Positions 26,401-39,500 of a DNA stretch of 64,000 bases are shown piece by piece. Position numbers and translations under genes: made by a program. This stretch comes from Acheta domesticus (taxonomy: Eukaryota > Arthropoda > Insecta > Orthoptera > Gryllidae). The notes below the pieces were generated by a model. The model had not been told where the DNA came from. It did no database searches and saw only the letters and a list, made by a program, of their open reading frames with translations. The stretch spans positions 226,692,612 to 226,756,611 of the forward strand of contig JAHLJT010000631.1 of the NCBI GenBank assembly GCA_031308135.1. Reading direction: 5' to 3'. The first letter of the stretch is position 1. Each line of letters starts with the position of its first letter.

Positions 26401-29400
26401 AGATTTATACTCTATGTCATCTCATAGAGTATATCACTTTCTATCCTTAACAAAAGTTTAAAGAAAAAATTTGGAGGCTTTTTGAGAAATTTTTTTTTGT
26501 CATTTTTTAAAATTTCACACATTGCACGCAATATTGGGTGAAATATACTAAAATTTTCAAAATATTTTGCGGGAACTTAAAGAAAGAACTCACTATGAAG
26601 AACAAATTTTATTTGAAAAAAATCTCTACTTTAACTTTGTAATTGTAGGAAGTGGCCGAAGAAAATTCAGACTTTTGGAATTTTCAAAAATTCAGAGTTA
26701 ACTGTGAAAATCGGACCTATGCCACCTTTACTTTATCCTTGGAAGAAATTTAAAAGAAAAAATTTGGGGCCGTTTTTGAGAAAATCTTGAAAATGTCCGC
26801 GAGGCGAGGAATATTCATTTTGGAAGAAATTGTTCTTATGATTTAGGCGCTAGTAATGTTCACAGATACCAGACGGACAGACGAACAGACAGACATGCGG
26901 ACATACGGACGGACGGACGGAAGGAAGGACAGACGGACGGAAGGACAGACGGACGGAAGGATGGACGGACGGAAGGAAGGACGGAAGGACGGACGGAAGG
27001 ACGGACGGAAGGACGGACGGAAGGACGGACGGATGGACGGACGGAAGGACGGACGGAAGGACGGACGGAAGGACGGACGGAAGGACGGACGGAGGGACGG
27101 ACGGACAGACGGACGTTTTTGCTTTCAATTGGCTTTTTGGTATGAAGTACGCACAAATCACGGATTGTGGCTACACCACGTGTTAGGGGATCTTTGTCTC
27201 TTAATTTAACCACTGAAGTTATCCACTTTTGCGTTATTATGGCCCTGCAATGAATTCTTTTCTGCCGAAAATTCGCCTTTTTATCGCGCAGCTTGACATA
27301 ACTTTCAATATATCAAGAAGTTTAAGTAGTAACTTAAGTAAGTAATTTAAAAGACAGAAAATTCTTGAAATAACAATTTATACAATAAAATACAAATATA
27401 AACTATCATTTCAAGATTTTTATGTCTTTTAAATGATAGGTCAACTTATTGATACATATTGAAAATAAAGACAGAAATTGAATCGAACCGTGGCTGCCGG
27501 TTCGCTCAGTGGGTAGTAGGGCGTGCCTAAAATAGTGATGGTGGAAGTCGGTGGCCGGTAAGAAATGAGAGACTTGTAATCATGTTAACAACAAGTGGTA
27601 TTTATTCAGCAAAAAAATAAAAAAATGTCATGATAGTACCACTCATGTCGGCGAGCATGCTCTTCTTTTCCCCAATTCCAAAATTACATGCACACAAAAA
27701 AATTGAAAGGTGAAATTATTACAATAAATTTAACAAACTTCCACGCTGATTCCTTCTTGATGGCCAAGCGCGGCCGGGAATCTTAGCTTCTCCGCCTGGT
27801 CAAAAGGTAATGGAAATTGTTCTCTCAACTGTTTATCACTTTTGACCACGGGCGCGCCTGAAGGGCGTAGTACCGCCTTAGCGGGGCGACTTACAAAACC
27901 AACCAGCGAGTTGAATGACCTGGGCCGCCAGCTGGCGGGGAGGACGTCGAGTTCGGCGCGCACGCTGAGGGCGCCGCTCGGAGGGGTAGAGTGAGCAGGT
28001 CGAATCAGGTAGCGGGGCCGGGCTCTTGAGTGTTGACCCAATACACCGCGCCGTTCACTCGCTGCTACTAATCACCAGATAATGTCTGCCTGACACAATG
28101 ATCTCATCACCTTCAGTTCACTGCTCTGCACTTTGGAGATCGCGGCAAGTTCGTAAGTGATCTGATTACTTCACTATAACACGCTCAAGCACGAGTACGC
28201 GCCAGTCACTTTCCCTGCGCGGTTTTGATTATAAATGAGGCGTCTCAAAATTAACGGTCTACGGCTATTTAGAGACCGCGCACATATTCTGCCCTGATGA
28301 ATTTAATCTTTCTCACAAGTTCAACACAGAGATAAAATTATCTCTCCGGCGCCGGACGCCGCAGTGATCACGACCGGCCTCTCTGACTGCCCCTTACGTT
28401 CTCTCACGATGCTGCGTCCGCGAAGTCCTTCGAGCCTCCCTTTCCCCGCCAAATTTATCCAAAATGTTCTAGAACTTTCGAGAATTTTGCTTAAGTCCGG
28501 CGGCTATTGGCGAAAGGGTAGTGCGTTGCAAAATAATTTCGTCCAATCATCGGAAGTTTTCGAGCCGAGAAACGAGAGAGAAACCTGCACTCGTTCCCTC
28601 TCACTTAAATTGTCTGTCAAACAGGGGTAGTAATTAATGGCCGGGGGAAGAAACTGAGAATCTCAAGGGAGGAGGAGGGCGATGGATGCCGCGGAAAAGT
28701 ACCGGGGTGGGCCGGCCCGGGTGCACGTGCAGTTCCCTGGCGTCTTGGACACTTGTGCGTGACTAAATGGGGGGGGGTCGGCAGGGGCTCGGACAGAATC
28801 CTGGCGCCGCCACCGATCTCTCTGTCGTGCTTCGTGGAGCAATTCTCGTGTTTGCAGCCGTAATTAATTCTGTGTCACTACAAGCTACGTAGTACTGCAA
28901 TATTGCACTTTATGCGCTACTAACATCTTAGCTATTATTTAAAAACATCCAATTCAACCAAGAAGGAAACAACTCACTGTTTCAATCACAGAGTAATCAG
29001 GACTATGTAAATTCTAAAACTGCACAAAAATAGAATAAAAATATTTTGTGAACCTATTTTGGAAAAAGAAGCCTGATTCCCTGGACAATATAGAAATGCA
29101 TTCCATAGGTTCATGATTAGAGAAGAGTATTCTAAAACCTTGCAACAAATACTCTACTCACTACAAATGGAAACTCAATAGTTTTTTGCAAATATCAACA
29201 TAAAGTAGATAATTATAACTCCTTTTCCTACAGCTACATCAGGTCACAACAATCACACGTAATTCACAGATATTTGCAAGCGCAAACGGAATTCCATTAT
29301 TGCAGACCCTGCATTGTCGATATTCTGAGAGCTCTTAGAGAGTACTTGCAAGAAGTGAATTTGAAAGACGTAACACGACAATTCTGGAGAGAATTGTTCT

Positions 29401-32400
29401 GCGCATGCACCGGCATCCAATGACGGGTTTTCAATTGACGCGTCCCGTCATTCTCCATGTTTTGTCGTCTACGACAAATATGTTCACATCTTACATTTAT
29501 ACGTAGTTTTCGCCGCCATCACTAAACACAAATTCGACACTAATACACAATAAGAAAGGAAATAATGAATATTACAAAATCCCTAGTACCAATATAATAC
29601 GGCAGGAACTTCATGGTTAATTTTTACTCAAGTTAATTTACATACGTCAGGAATAAACTACCGTATTAGTTTAGAATTTGGAGATTATGTGTACATTGAG
29701 GCTACACTGATTGCCACGAAAACATAGTTGTTTATCTACAGGGCGATATAATTGCAATAATGTCCCATTACTAATGTAAACAATATAAATATGTAGTCAA
29801 ATTGAGGTTTAGAAAGGTATACTTTTGTCCAGGCCTGTCCAAAACCGTGCTCCGGTGCAATTTTACTCCGCCGGTGCTCCACGCAGCGTGCCGGTTCAAA
29901 TTAGTCACCGGCGGAGGAGGGCATACCTTCAGTCCGTGCGATAAGAGAACGGACAACCAGCTGCTGGCTAGCTGCTGCACTTTATCTCAATGGCGACAGC
30001 GAAGGGTGTAGACATTTTGTTTGATAGAGGTTCTACAGGAATTATATTCTGACCATCCATCTAAAAGACAGAAAGATTTCAAACGGCGAACTCATTGGAG
30101 TATTATGAATATTTTCCACTACATGAGTTCCCAAAACTCCGTATGAAAGCGGCCAAAGTAATTTCTATGTTTGGGTCCACGTATGTATATTGAAACCAAT
30201 CAGCCAAAATATTGGCTAAATTGATTTTCAGCCATCTGTTTGTACGAGATTCCACCGCCTGCCCGGTCGCTCGCGCGCCGCCGGGCAGCCGACGAGTTTT
30301 CTTATCGGTTGCTCGGAGGGGTGGAGAAGGGGCAACTCTTATCTGGAGAGATGACATGTGCGGAAGGGGGGTGAGAGGAGGGGAGTAGGAGACGCCAAGG
30401 GCAGAAAGTTCTGGGACCCGAAGTTGTGCGGTAGGGGAGAGAGAGAAGAGTGCGGGACGCCAGGGGCAGAAAGTGCTTGGACTCCGGGGTGTAAGGTTGT
30501 CGGCAGAGTCAGAGAGATGTGGCCGTGAGTCAAGTCAGCGAGAGGTGTACCATGCTAAGGCGGCTTTCGCCACCGCCTTGTTCTTGTTGCAAGCTTTGCT
30601 GTTTGGGGCGAGGCTATTTTTCCAACGGACTAAGGTCGGTATTTCGATCCTTGTATGTTCTACATCGGGCTTTTTCTACACGAACTGCCCGACCGCGTGA
30701 AACTGAGTTTGTCTCGCAAGAGTTGTGTATAATACGTAGTAAGACCAGTGGCGACAAAGTGCTCCGCGTGTTCTACGGGGACATGAGGGAAATAATCTCG
30801 GAACTAAAGTGGCCGCGCATTCCATATTGTGATAAAATAATGAATGATTTATTTTTAATTTGCTAGCTCAGCTTTTTTGGTTCTTATGCTCTCTATACAG
30901 AGAAGCCTGGAAGTCTGAAATTATTTATATTCCGAAGGAATTACATATAACGTGGCACAACAATAATTTTGTTTATTAAAAATTGAATTTGGGATTAACA
31001 ATATAAATTCTCTTGATTGATTGCATGCATCAGGTTCACGGTACCGAATTGTCTGGCGTTGTGAAACGATGGCCTCGCAGTTCGTAGCCCCTTGGCTTCC
31101 GCGTCGAAAATCCCTGTTCGCGCCGGTCGTCGCCGAAGTCGTCTGCTTCTTTCTTGCTGACTCACTTCTATTGTTCCACAATCTATCCTCCCTATTCACG
31201 TCAATGTCCTACTAAAATAATTCAGATTACATTCGCGCCGCTACCACCACGATGCCAGTCAACCACCAACTCTCCCCAGCGCCCCCTCCTGCCCGTCAAC
31301 AACCTTCGTTACCTAGTAACCGCAACCGTCCAGATTAAAGCGCGGCGTTTGTTTTGTAATATTTTGTATATTACAATATTAGAACTGAGAATTTCGAAGC
31401 AATTAATTATAGAATGCAGACTGGTGTAAGGCACGTGTTCACGCAATTCACCGTCAGAGAAAATATTAGGGGCCATTCAGGTTATTTCTAAGAAAATTCT
31501 TTTGAATATTCTGTGCTATCAACAAACAATGTTTATTAACTGTAATAGAATACAAGATATTGTTCTTGTAATGTAATTTATTTAGTTTAAAGAAACTTCT
31601 TTTGAATATTCTGTGTTATCAAGAAAACATTATATGTGTTCATTTAATTGAATGGAGATCTTTTGGGGGGATTCTAGAAAATTTCGTGCACGAAATTATT
31701 TGCATATGTGTTTTGATGCAGTGTATAACGAGGGACAGTTAATTGCAATTTGCGTAAACGGAAGGCACTACGACATTGTCATGCGAGAAGCATGTGCCCT
31801 TCACTCATCCCAACCGGGATTTAATTCGTTCCATTTGTTGAGCTTCAATTGGTTTTGTCACTGAAGATATTGCTGTGATTCCAAGTTGTGCAAATCTTAA
31901 AATCAATTCGTGATAACTTTGCAGTTGATTCTCCCTTTTTGATAATTTTTTGAATTGTGTTAATTTTTTTGTTTGTGTATTTTTTGTGTATCAATCTTAT
32001 TGTCATTTTTCAAGTTTTTTTTTCTGGTTTCGCTTCAACGCGTGTCCAATTACATGTTGTTCTGTGGTCACGACTTTGTGTTGTCTTTTTCATTTGAAAT
32101 CTTCTGATGAGCCACGACCCACTAAAATCCCATGAAATCGGCAGCACGTTCGCTTACAATATGAAAGCTTCTTTTTATATGCAGTTAACTAAATCGAAGT
32201 TTCGACGATGTTTGAGCGACGAGAGACTTCGCAATTCCTTGCGTTTGATGGCGACAAGGAATTTTGTGACCCACAGCGAACGAATTGTAAACAAAAAACA
32301 ACAAATAAAATTGTTACAATGAAATATCTTTTATTTGTTTTAACTGGACCTACGTATCCAGGATATTCCGTTTTGCTTCTTAATTATGTTTCAAACTAGA

Positions 32401-35400
32401 AAATAGAAAGGAAAATTATTCGTTGGAATGAAATTAAATTAAAATCCCATTTGATTTTACATAAATTGGCCGCGAATTAAAACGCGAAATTGTCGTATTT
32501 GATCTGTTCGAAACGAATTAGTATGACTGCCGCTCCGCGCGAAAAGTTTTACGGTAGGGCTGAGTAACTGGCAGCCAAGGACTCGCGTTGGGCGGTGGCG
32601 GAAACAACCGAACCGAAGCGCGCTTCGTCATCTGTCGAAGCGAACTTGGTGCTCCGGAGCATGAGCGGAGCAGAAATCTTGCATAGGCCTGCTTCAGACC
32701 TACGAATACTTAGGAGATAAAGTATTATACATATTCGTATGATACAATTAGAATCCATGTATTACACACATTTCTGTCTGGTAATCTTCTTAAAAACATA
32801 AATGTCACAAGATTCACAGATGATCAGTAAAATCTTTCACGTTAGATTAGAGGTTTTTCAGTTCCAACTAGTTCCTAGTTTTACATATGTTTTTGATTGT
32901 ACCACTTGCAGAAACTTATTTTTCTGAAGATAAGTTATTTCTGATTGACGACAATTGTTAACGCGCGCTCGCTCGCTCGATCTCTGGAAAGACGCAATGT
33001 ACCCCTCTTATTAGAAGATAATATGAAGAAAAAAGCCAGCATAGAATAAATCGTTCACCTTTTTACCTCATTCTCACATGAAAAGCAAATCCTTCCTTTA
33101 ATCTGTATTCCACAAAATATCACTCGTGCATTTGGTGTGTTTCCCGCGGAAAAGCTGTTGTTCCTTGAAAACGTTTGGAGCGGCGGCAGTAGTGCCAACT
33201 TTAATAGCTTGACCTGTTCTCATGGATCGTTAGTGCGAGCTCATTGAAGCTCGTTCCCTGGGCGGAGCAAACTACTTTGAATTGCCTGTTTCATCGTTTG
33301 AATTTGGCGACAATGCTGTCATAGGTTAAAAACGAAGATCTAGTGTGCCTAAATAGTCTCTCTGCACCAGAGTGCTCGGCTACGGAAACCGGTATGCGCT
33401 GCCCCCTGGCGAAGGAAGATGAAACTAACTAAGGAGATCGAATGCAAGACGTCGAGAATACAAAACAAAGAAACTTTATATACCCGCTCTTTTCGCAGCC
33501 AGCACGCGGTTTTGGAGGGAAGTCCAACGCGGTACGTTTAAAATGCAAATTCTGAGCTAGTAATAAAGGCCAAAGATTGTTATTAAAAACCAATCTCCCG
33601 CCACGGCGCCAAATATGAATCATTTTTTATGCCAATGTGATAACAACAATGATTTCCCGTCTTGCAGAAACGTTCTATTAATTTTTTTACTTTTCATTTC
33701 AAATATTTCAAAACAAATAATTTCTAAAATATTAATGTGTAAATGTGTAACGAAAGGTCGAATGTAAGAAACGAAGAAAGAAATAATATACAAAATTGCA
33801 AATTCTAATTTATGACACATCCAGCTGTCCGAAGCACAGGAAATTTACAGCGGGCTATTATGTTTGTCACAAAATTATAGAAAAAATACTCGTATTTTGA
33901 AAAAAATAAGTATGACCTTATTTGAAGATGTAGTTTTTATAAGTACATTTAATTGAGAAAAAATTTTATCTTTAAAATTGTAGTTGTAAGAAAACGACGA
34001 AACGAAGCGCAGTCAATTCCGAGCGGGTTATTATGTTCGTCAGGAAATTATAGAAAAACTACTCATATTTTCAGAAAATTCAATAATACCTTACTTGAAG
34101 ATCTGTTTTCATGAGCATATTTCATTAAGAAAAACAATTGTACCTTCACAATTGTAGTTGTAGAAAGACGCCGAAATTGTGTTCATTTTTTAAAAATTTT
34201 GCAAAATCAGGTATTTCAACGAACATGAAACCTGCACCATTCTCGTAAACTTCCTTTATGCTATCTCTGGTCCCAATTTAATCAAAAAACGTTTTGTGTT
34301 TTTTAAGAAAAATGGTTTAAAGAAAATAAAAAAAATTGTCTAAAAAATTGTGTGACAATTTTTTGAAAAAATACTTACGTTTTTGAAAAATTGAACATTA
34401 CCTTATTTAAACACCTATTTTTTACGAACACATTTCATTGAGAACAAAAATTGTATCTTCCTTATTGGAGTTGTTGGAAGATGCCGAAAAAAATTTGAAT
34501 TTTTTCAATTTTCGTTTTCAACCAACTTTAGACCTACACCATTCTCTTAAAATGACCTTCAAATTATCCAACAAAAAAATTTAGTCAAAATTGTTGGCGC
34601 CATTTTTTTTTTGAAAATTTTGAAAATGTGCCAGGGGCTTCATGTACCCTCAAGTACCCTCCACAATTAAAATATCTGTTTCAATTTCAAGAGACCGCGA
34701 GGTCATTGAGATCGATCGGGGAGTATCAATTTTGGGAAAAATCGGCTGAACAGTTAGGTCGCTAGCGTTGTTCAGACAGACGGAGAGACGGGCAGACGGA
34801 CAGACGTTTCGCTTTCAATGTTTTTTTTCGGTATCAAGGACACACAAAATAGAGATTCTGGCTGCACCACGTGTTAGGAGATTTTTATTCTTTATTTATC
34901 AACTGCATTTATCCACTTTTTCGTTACCAGGGCCCTGTACTAAGAGTTTTTCTTCCGAAAATCCGCAATTTTTTCGCGCAGCATTATAAATCCCTATACG
35001 TATGTACGTATAGTATGCGGGAAAGTAAAAATGAGCAAGTAATCCAGAGCAATTGCTCACGAGTAAAAATTAGAACTACTTCTTCCCATGACCAATAGCT
35101 TAATTTATATTGATATTCCCAGATCGATTGCTGATGTCGTGACCCCTTGAATTTGAAATTCATATCTTATATTTAGGGGTTCTTAATATGAAGCCCCTGC
35201 GTCATTTTAAACATTTTCAAAAATGGCGCCGCAGATTTTTATTAAATTTTGTTGTTGGATAGCGTGAAGGTTATTTAAGAGAATGGCGCAGGTCTCATGT
35301 TGCTTGAAAACTCTGATTTTTCGAAAATTGAAAAAATTCAAAATTTTTTTGCATCTTCCTACAACTGCAATTTTGAAGATACAATTTTTAGTGAGATACG

Positions 35401-36498
35401 TTTATCAAAAACAGATCTTAAAATAAGATTATGTTGAATTTTAGGAAAATGTGAGTGTTTTTTAAAATAATTTGGCGCCAAAAATAGTCGACTTTTCCCA
35501 ATTTACTGCGCTCTCTGAACGTAAAATTAATAGTGCTGCTAAGCAGTTGGATGCATCGTAAGTTAGAATTTGTATATTTCATACTTCTTTGTTCGTTTCT
35601 TATTCGAGCATTTGTTATAAGTTTTAAAATTAAACTTTTAGAAATTATTTAAAACCTATTATAAATGGCGCTTTTTAATTGGGTTAAATGTGAAAAAGAA
35701 GTAGATGATTTCGCTTTTATTATTAAGATCTAGGAATAAAAATTAATGCATATAAAACAGTAATTTTGATGTATATAAAAAAATTGTTTTTATGTATTGT
35801 GTTTCTTCTATTTTCATTTTCTTGCCATCGGTATCAAGAAGGCTAATTGACAAAATGTGTATTTTATACAAATAGGTGCTCATTGTTGCTTGTAACTCGT
35901 AACGCCGCACGGATAACAGAAGGCCATTGTGCTTGCTGTCATTTCTTTCGTATTAATATAAACTAACTAGGAAAACCCGGCAGACATTCTGCCCTCCATC
36001 TCTCTCTTTCCCCTCCCAACACCGTTTCTCACTGTCTCTCCTTCCCTCACTCACTCACTCACCCACCCTGTTCCGGTCTGTCTCTATGTGTGTCTGTCTC
36101 TGCCACTCTGTCCCTCTCATTCACATTTACTTGCATATTCTGCAAGTCTCTGAGCAGGTGAGATAATATCGGGAAGCGCCTTTCCAGCAAAAATGTAATA
36201 GATTGTTCAGGAAGAGTTCATTATGTAGATTACGGTGTGAGGAACGTTTCTTTGAGGCCCTCGGACTCAAAATTTTAGTTTTTAAGGCCCTATATCGCCT
36301 CGTTTAGGAGTTATTTAACGATTTAGATCCAAAATGCTGCCAAGTGTGTTGCAGGTTGCATTTAACGTGAATATGTAGCGCCATGTTGGAGTTGCAATAG
36401 AATTAACAACACGTAAACCTTCTCGGTGAAAAAACACCAAATTTCATGGAGATCGGTCCAACGGTGTTGTAGTTTTGCTCTTATACATGTCAACATCC

Positions 36499-36553
<55 letters not shown>

Positions 36554-39500
36554 ACTGCTAAAATACGCATCTGTCTGGTCGTTATTGGCGTACTTTTCAA
36601 ACAATTTTGCTTGCAAATACGGGCGAGAAAGTACGTGCTGTTTTATCAACACTAGTTTACATTAATAAAATTGTTCGTGAAACTTGGAGCAATCAGTACT
36701 TCCTCTGAGTATTTACTCGCTACGTGGTCTGTTGCGATTGATCGATTTCGTGTGTTTTACTGTGGTGCAATTGACGGTCTTCGTGTTTTGAGGTCTAGTA
36801 CTTCTTGAAGATAAGTAATTCTCATCTGTCCCTCATGCGATTGATGCATTAGTGATACCGGGCGCGTCAACTACTAAGGTCATTAGTCCCATAAGTGCAG
36901 TGCAGGTTTTCAGCCGAACGAACTCTAAATTCCCGACTGGTCTCCCGATAAGAATGATAGAGCAGTGCATGTAAGTGTAAATGTAAGTGAAGGTGACGAC
37001 AGGACAAGGAAGAGGAAGGAAATATGGCGCACCGTCCGTGACCCGTTCGTTAAGATACCGCTCCAGCATTTCTCCTGATGTTGATCGGGAAAACTACCGA
37101 CCAGAGCAACCGGCCGCGAGAATTCTCCCCCAGACAGCGGCTGAATTTGACGTATCTACCAAGCTAGTGTCGAAAATCCTGCCATCATCCGGACTCCCTA
37201 GGGTTACAAGCAACTTAAATTACTAGTATGAGATTTTTAAACTATTGATCAGTAGACTCAGGATTTTTAGGTAATTACATATTTTTTGTCTTTCTTCTTA
37301 CTGTCTTCAAAATTGTAATGTTGGCGAATCATCACCCTCCTAACAGGATGTCTAATTTTTTTGTAACATTTTTACATATTTAGTACTCTATAACATATTT
37401 TACGTATTTTGTTGCATTTCAAAAATAATTGTATTCTATAAATTTTTTAAACATATTTTTATAAAAAGGACAATTTTCAAAAATCAGTATTTTTTCCTAC
37501 ATTTTTGGTGAAATCTAAGTGTGAAAAGTATCACTGACACCGTGTTTTGTGACATATAATCTTTCCGAGAAAAATTAGCGATCGCGGACGTGTAACATTT
37601 TGATGAGAATCTTGCATGCTGTAGTGATTGTTTGCTGGTCGTAGGTATCGCTACTTTGTACAATGACTTATATTGTGTCAAGTCTGGCTGCTAAACTACG
37701 TTCCTGGATATCAATAAATCAGTGGCGTAGCCTGAGTTTTGGCTTAGGGTATGTAACTCGAGAAATTAGAAAATAATTTAAAACTCCTAAATATTCCTCA
37801 TTCACCAATTACATTTCTGTCAATTTGGTCAATTATAGCACACAAATAATTTGTATATTTAAAATAAAAACTGATCTAGTAAAAGTAATAATAGCTCACG
37901 TACTTCATGTAGTTTACTGATTGTAAGTTACAAAAAGTTGGCTGAAGTTCACGATCTAGCAAAATATAAATGTGTGCCCTCATACTTTAATAATAAGAGC
38001 ATTATCAAACACAATGATTTTCAAAATTGTCCTATTCATATCATTTTGAACACACTAGAATTGGATAATTTATCAAATGGAAAGCCATGATCTGTAATAA
38101 AAATATAATAAGAAAGAGAAAATCAATCAATTTACATAAACGAAATGAAAAACACTTGACAGTTGTCCTTTTCTTCTTACATCAAGGGTTTCATCCAGTA
38201 TCGAGGAGACAAAAGAGGCTTTAGAAATTTTATTTTTAATTGAATGGTACATTATCATGCTCACACTTGAAATCGAATCAATCTAAATTTCAGACGAGAT
38301 TGCACGAAATACTGGAATTTTCCATTTCATCCTTGTCAGTTTTATCATATTTCACTATTTTACTTATACATTTCATGAAATTTTTTCTTATGATCCCGTA
38401 TTTTCATTTCGGCTAGAAAGTACAATCCCTTGTCTTCCAAAAAAGCATATAACTCTAATAAAGTGTGACAGAATTCCTTATTTTACCTTATATCACTGTT
38501 GTATTGCGCAACGTGACCTGTGTTGGCTATTTAAATAAAATTCTATCTTCTCATATTTCTTTCAAATATTTTCAACTGCTTCTCACGTGCTATAATTTGT
38601 CCATGGCACAATAATCCGATTCCATAATTATGTAGGCACTTTGTATTGCGTGGTGCTCGCCATTCCAGGGCACAGATGTAGATTGCACAGTCACATACCC
38701 TTGTGCACTCAACCAGCACAATCCCTAACTTAAATTGGCTACAAATATATAGTTGCTAAATGCATTAAAATAAAGTAATAAAACTTAAAACGACAATGTT
38801 TATTAATTAATCTCGTTCTCTTACAAACCCCGAAGAGAACAATGAAGTTTCGTCAAACAACAGCTTTTTTGTAGGCATCCTCGATGTAATGTGATTCACA
38901 GCGCAGGCAAGGCGGCATTTAAGACTGATTCGTTCATCCTTGTGAAGAATCGAATCCTAAACGGCGCACTGTTTGAAATATAATGAAATATTTTGTAGTA
39001 GAAAAAGAAAATTACAAATGGACAATTTACAAACATTTTAAAATAAAAATAGCTGATATTGTCAGGGTATGTAATGCATCATCCACATCCATGGACGCTA
39101 CGCCCCTGCAATAAATGAAGGTATTACTACTGACGGGAAAGTTGTATGATGCAAAGTGTGTATGAAGTTGTAGAATTAGAATTAGAATAGAATTGCCTTA
39201 TTTTACTCGTACGTGACAAGACTCAGGCCATGAGGCCTGCGCTTCCATGTGACCATGCAAATTTCGCTATGTTCCTTTCACCAACTAGCGGAGAGAGAAG
39301 GTATTCCTTGGGCGACAAAACAGGCGATTTTTTAATTTTGCTCAGAGGCGTCATTTAGGCTTGTGATTCTTTGACATGCAATAAATCGACTAACATGAGA
39401 CAGCCGGCTTTACTTTCCCTCCGAGGGAAGGAGTACGAATGATTTTTTCACCCCTAAAAATCCATGGCTACGATCAGGTTTGTACCCGCGAGCTTTATTA

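Noticed and set aside
26850..27213. Overlapping open frames of 103-117 codons with PSVRPSV or GRKDGRKD repeats
   Set aside because: They are by-products of the tetranucleotide microsatellite, open on both strands in several frames.
27495..27540. GCTCAGTGGGTAG resembling a pol III A box
   Set aside because: No B box at the proper distance and no cloverleaf; not called a SINE or tRNA.
27730..28041. 103-codon minus-strand frame considered as a small heat-shock protein because of the nearby HSE
   Set aside because: No alpha-crystallin features, and its start would be TTG; left as unassigned.
36503..36550. (TA)n run as an origin or unwinding element
   Set aside because: Explained as the simple-repeat tail of the F3 interspersed repeat.
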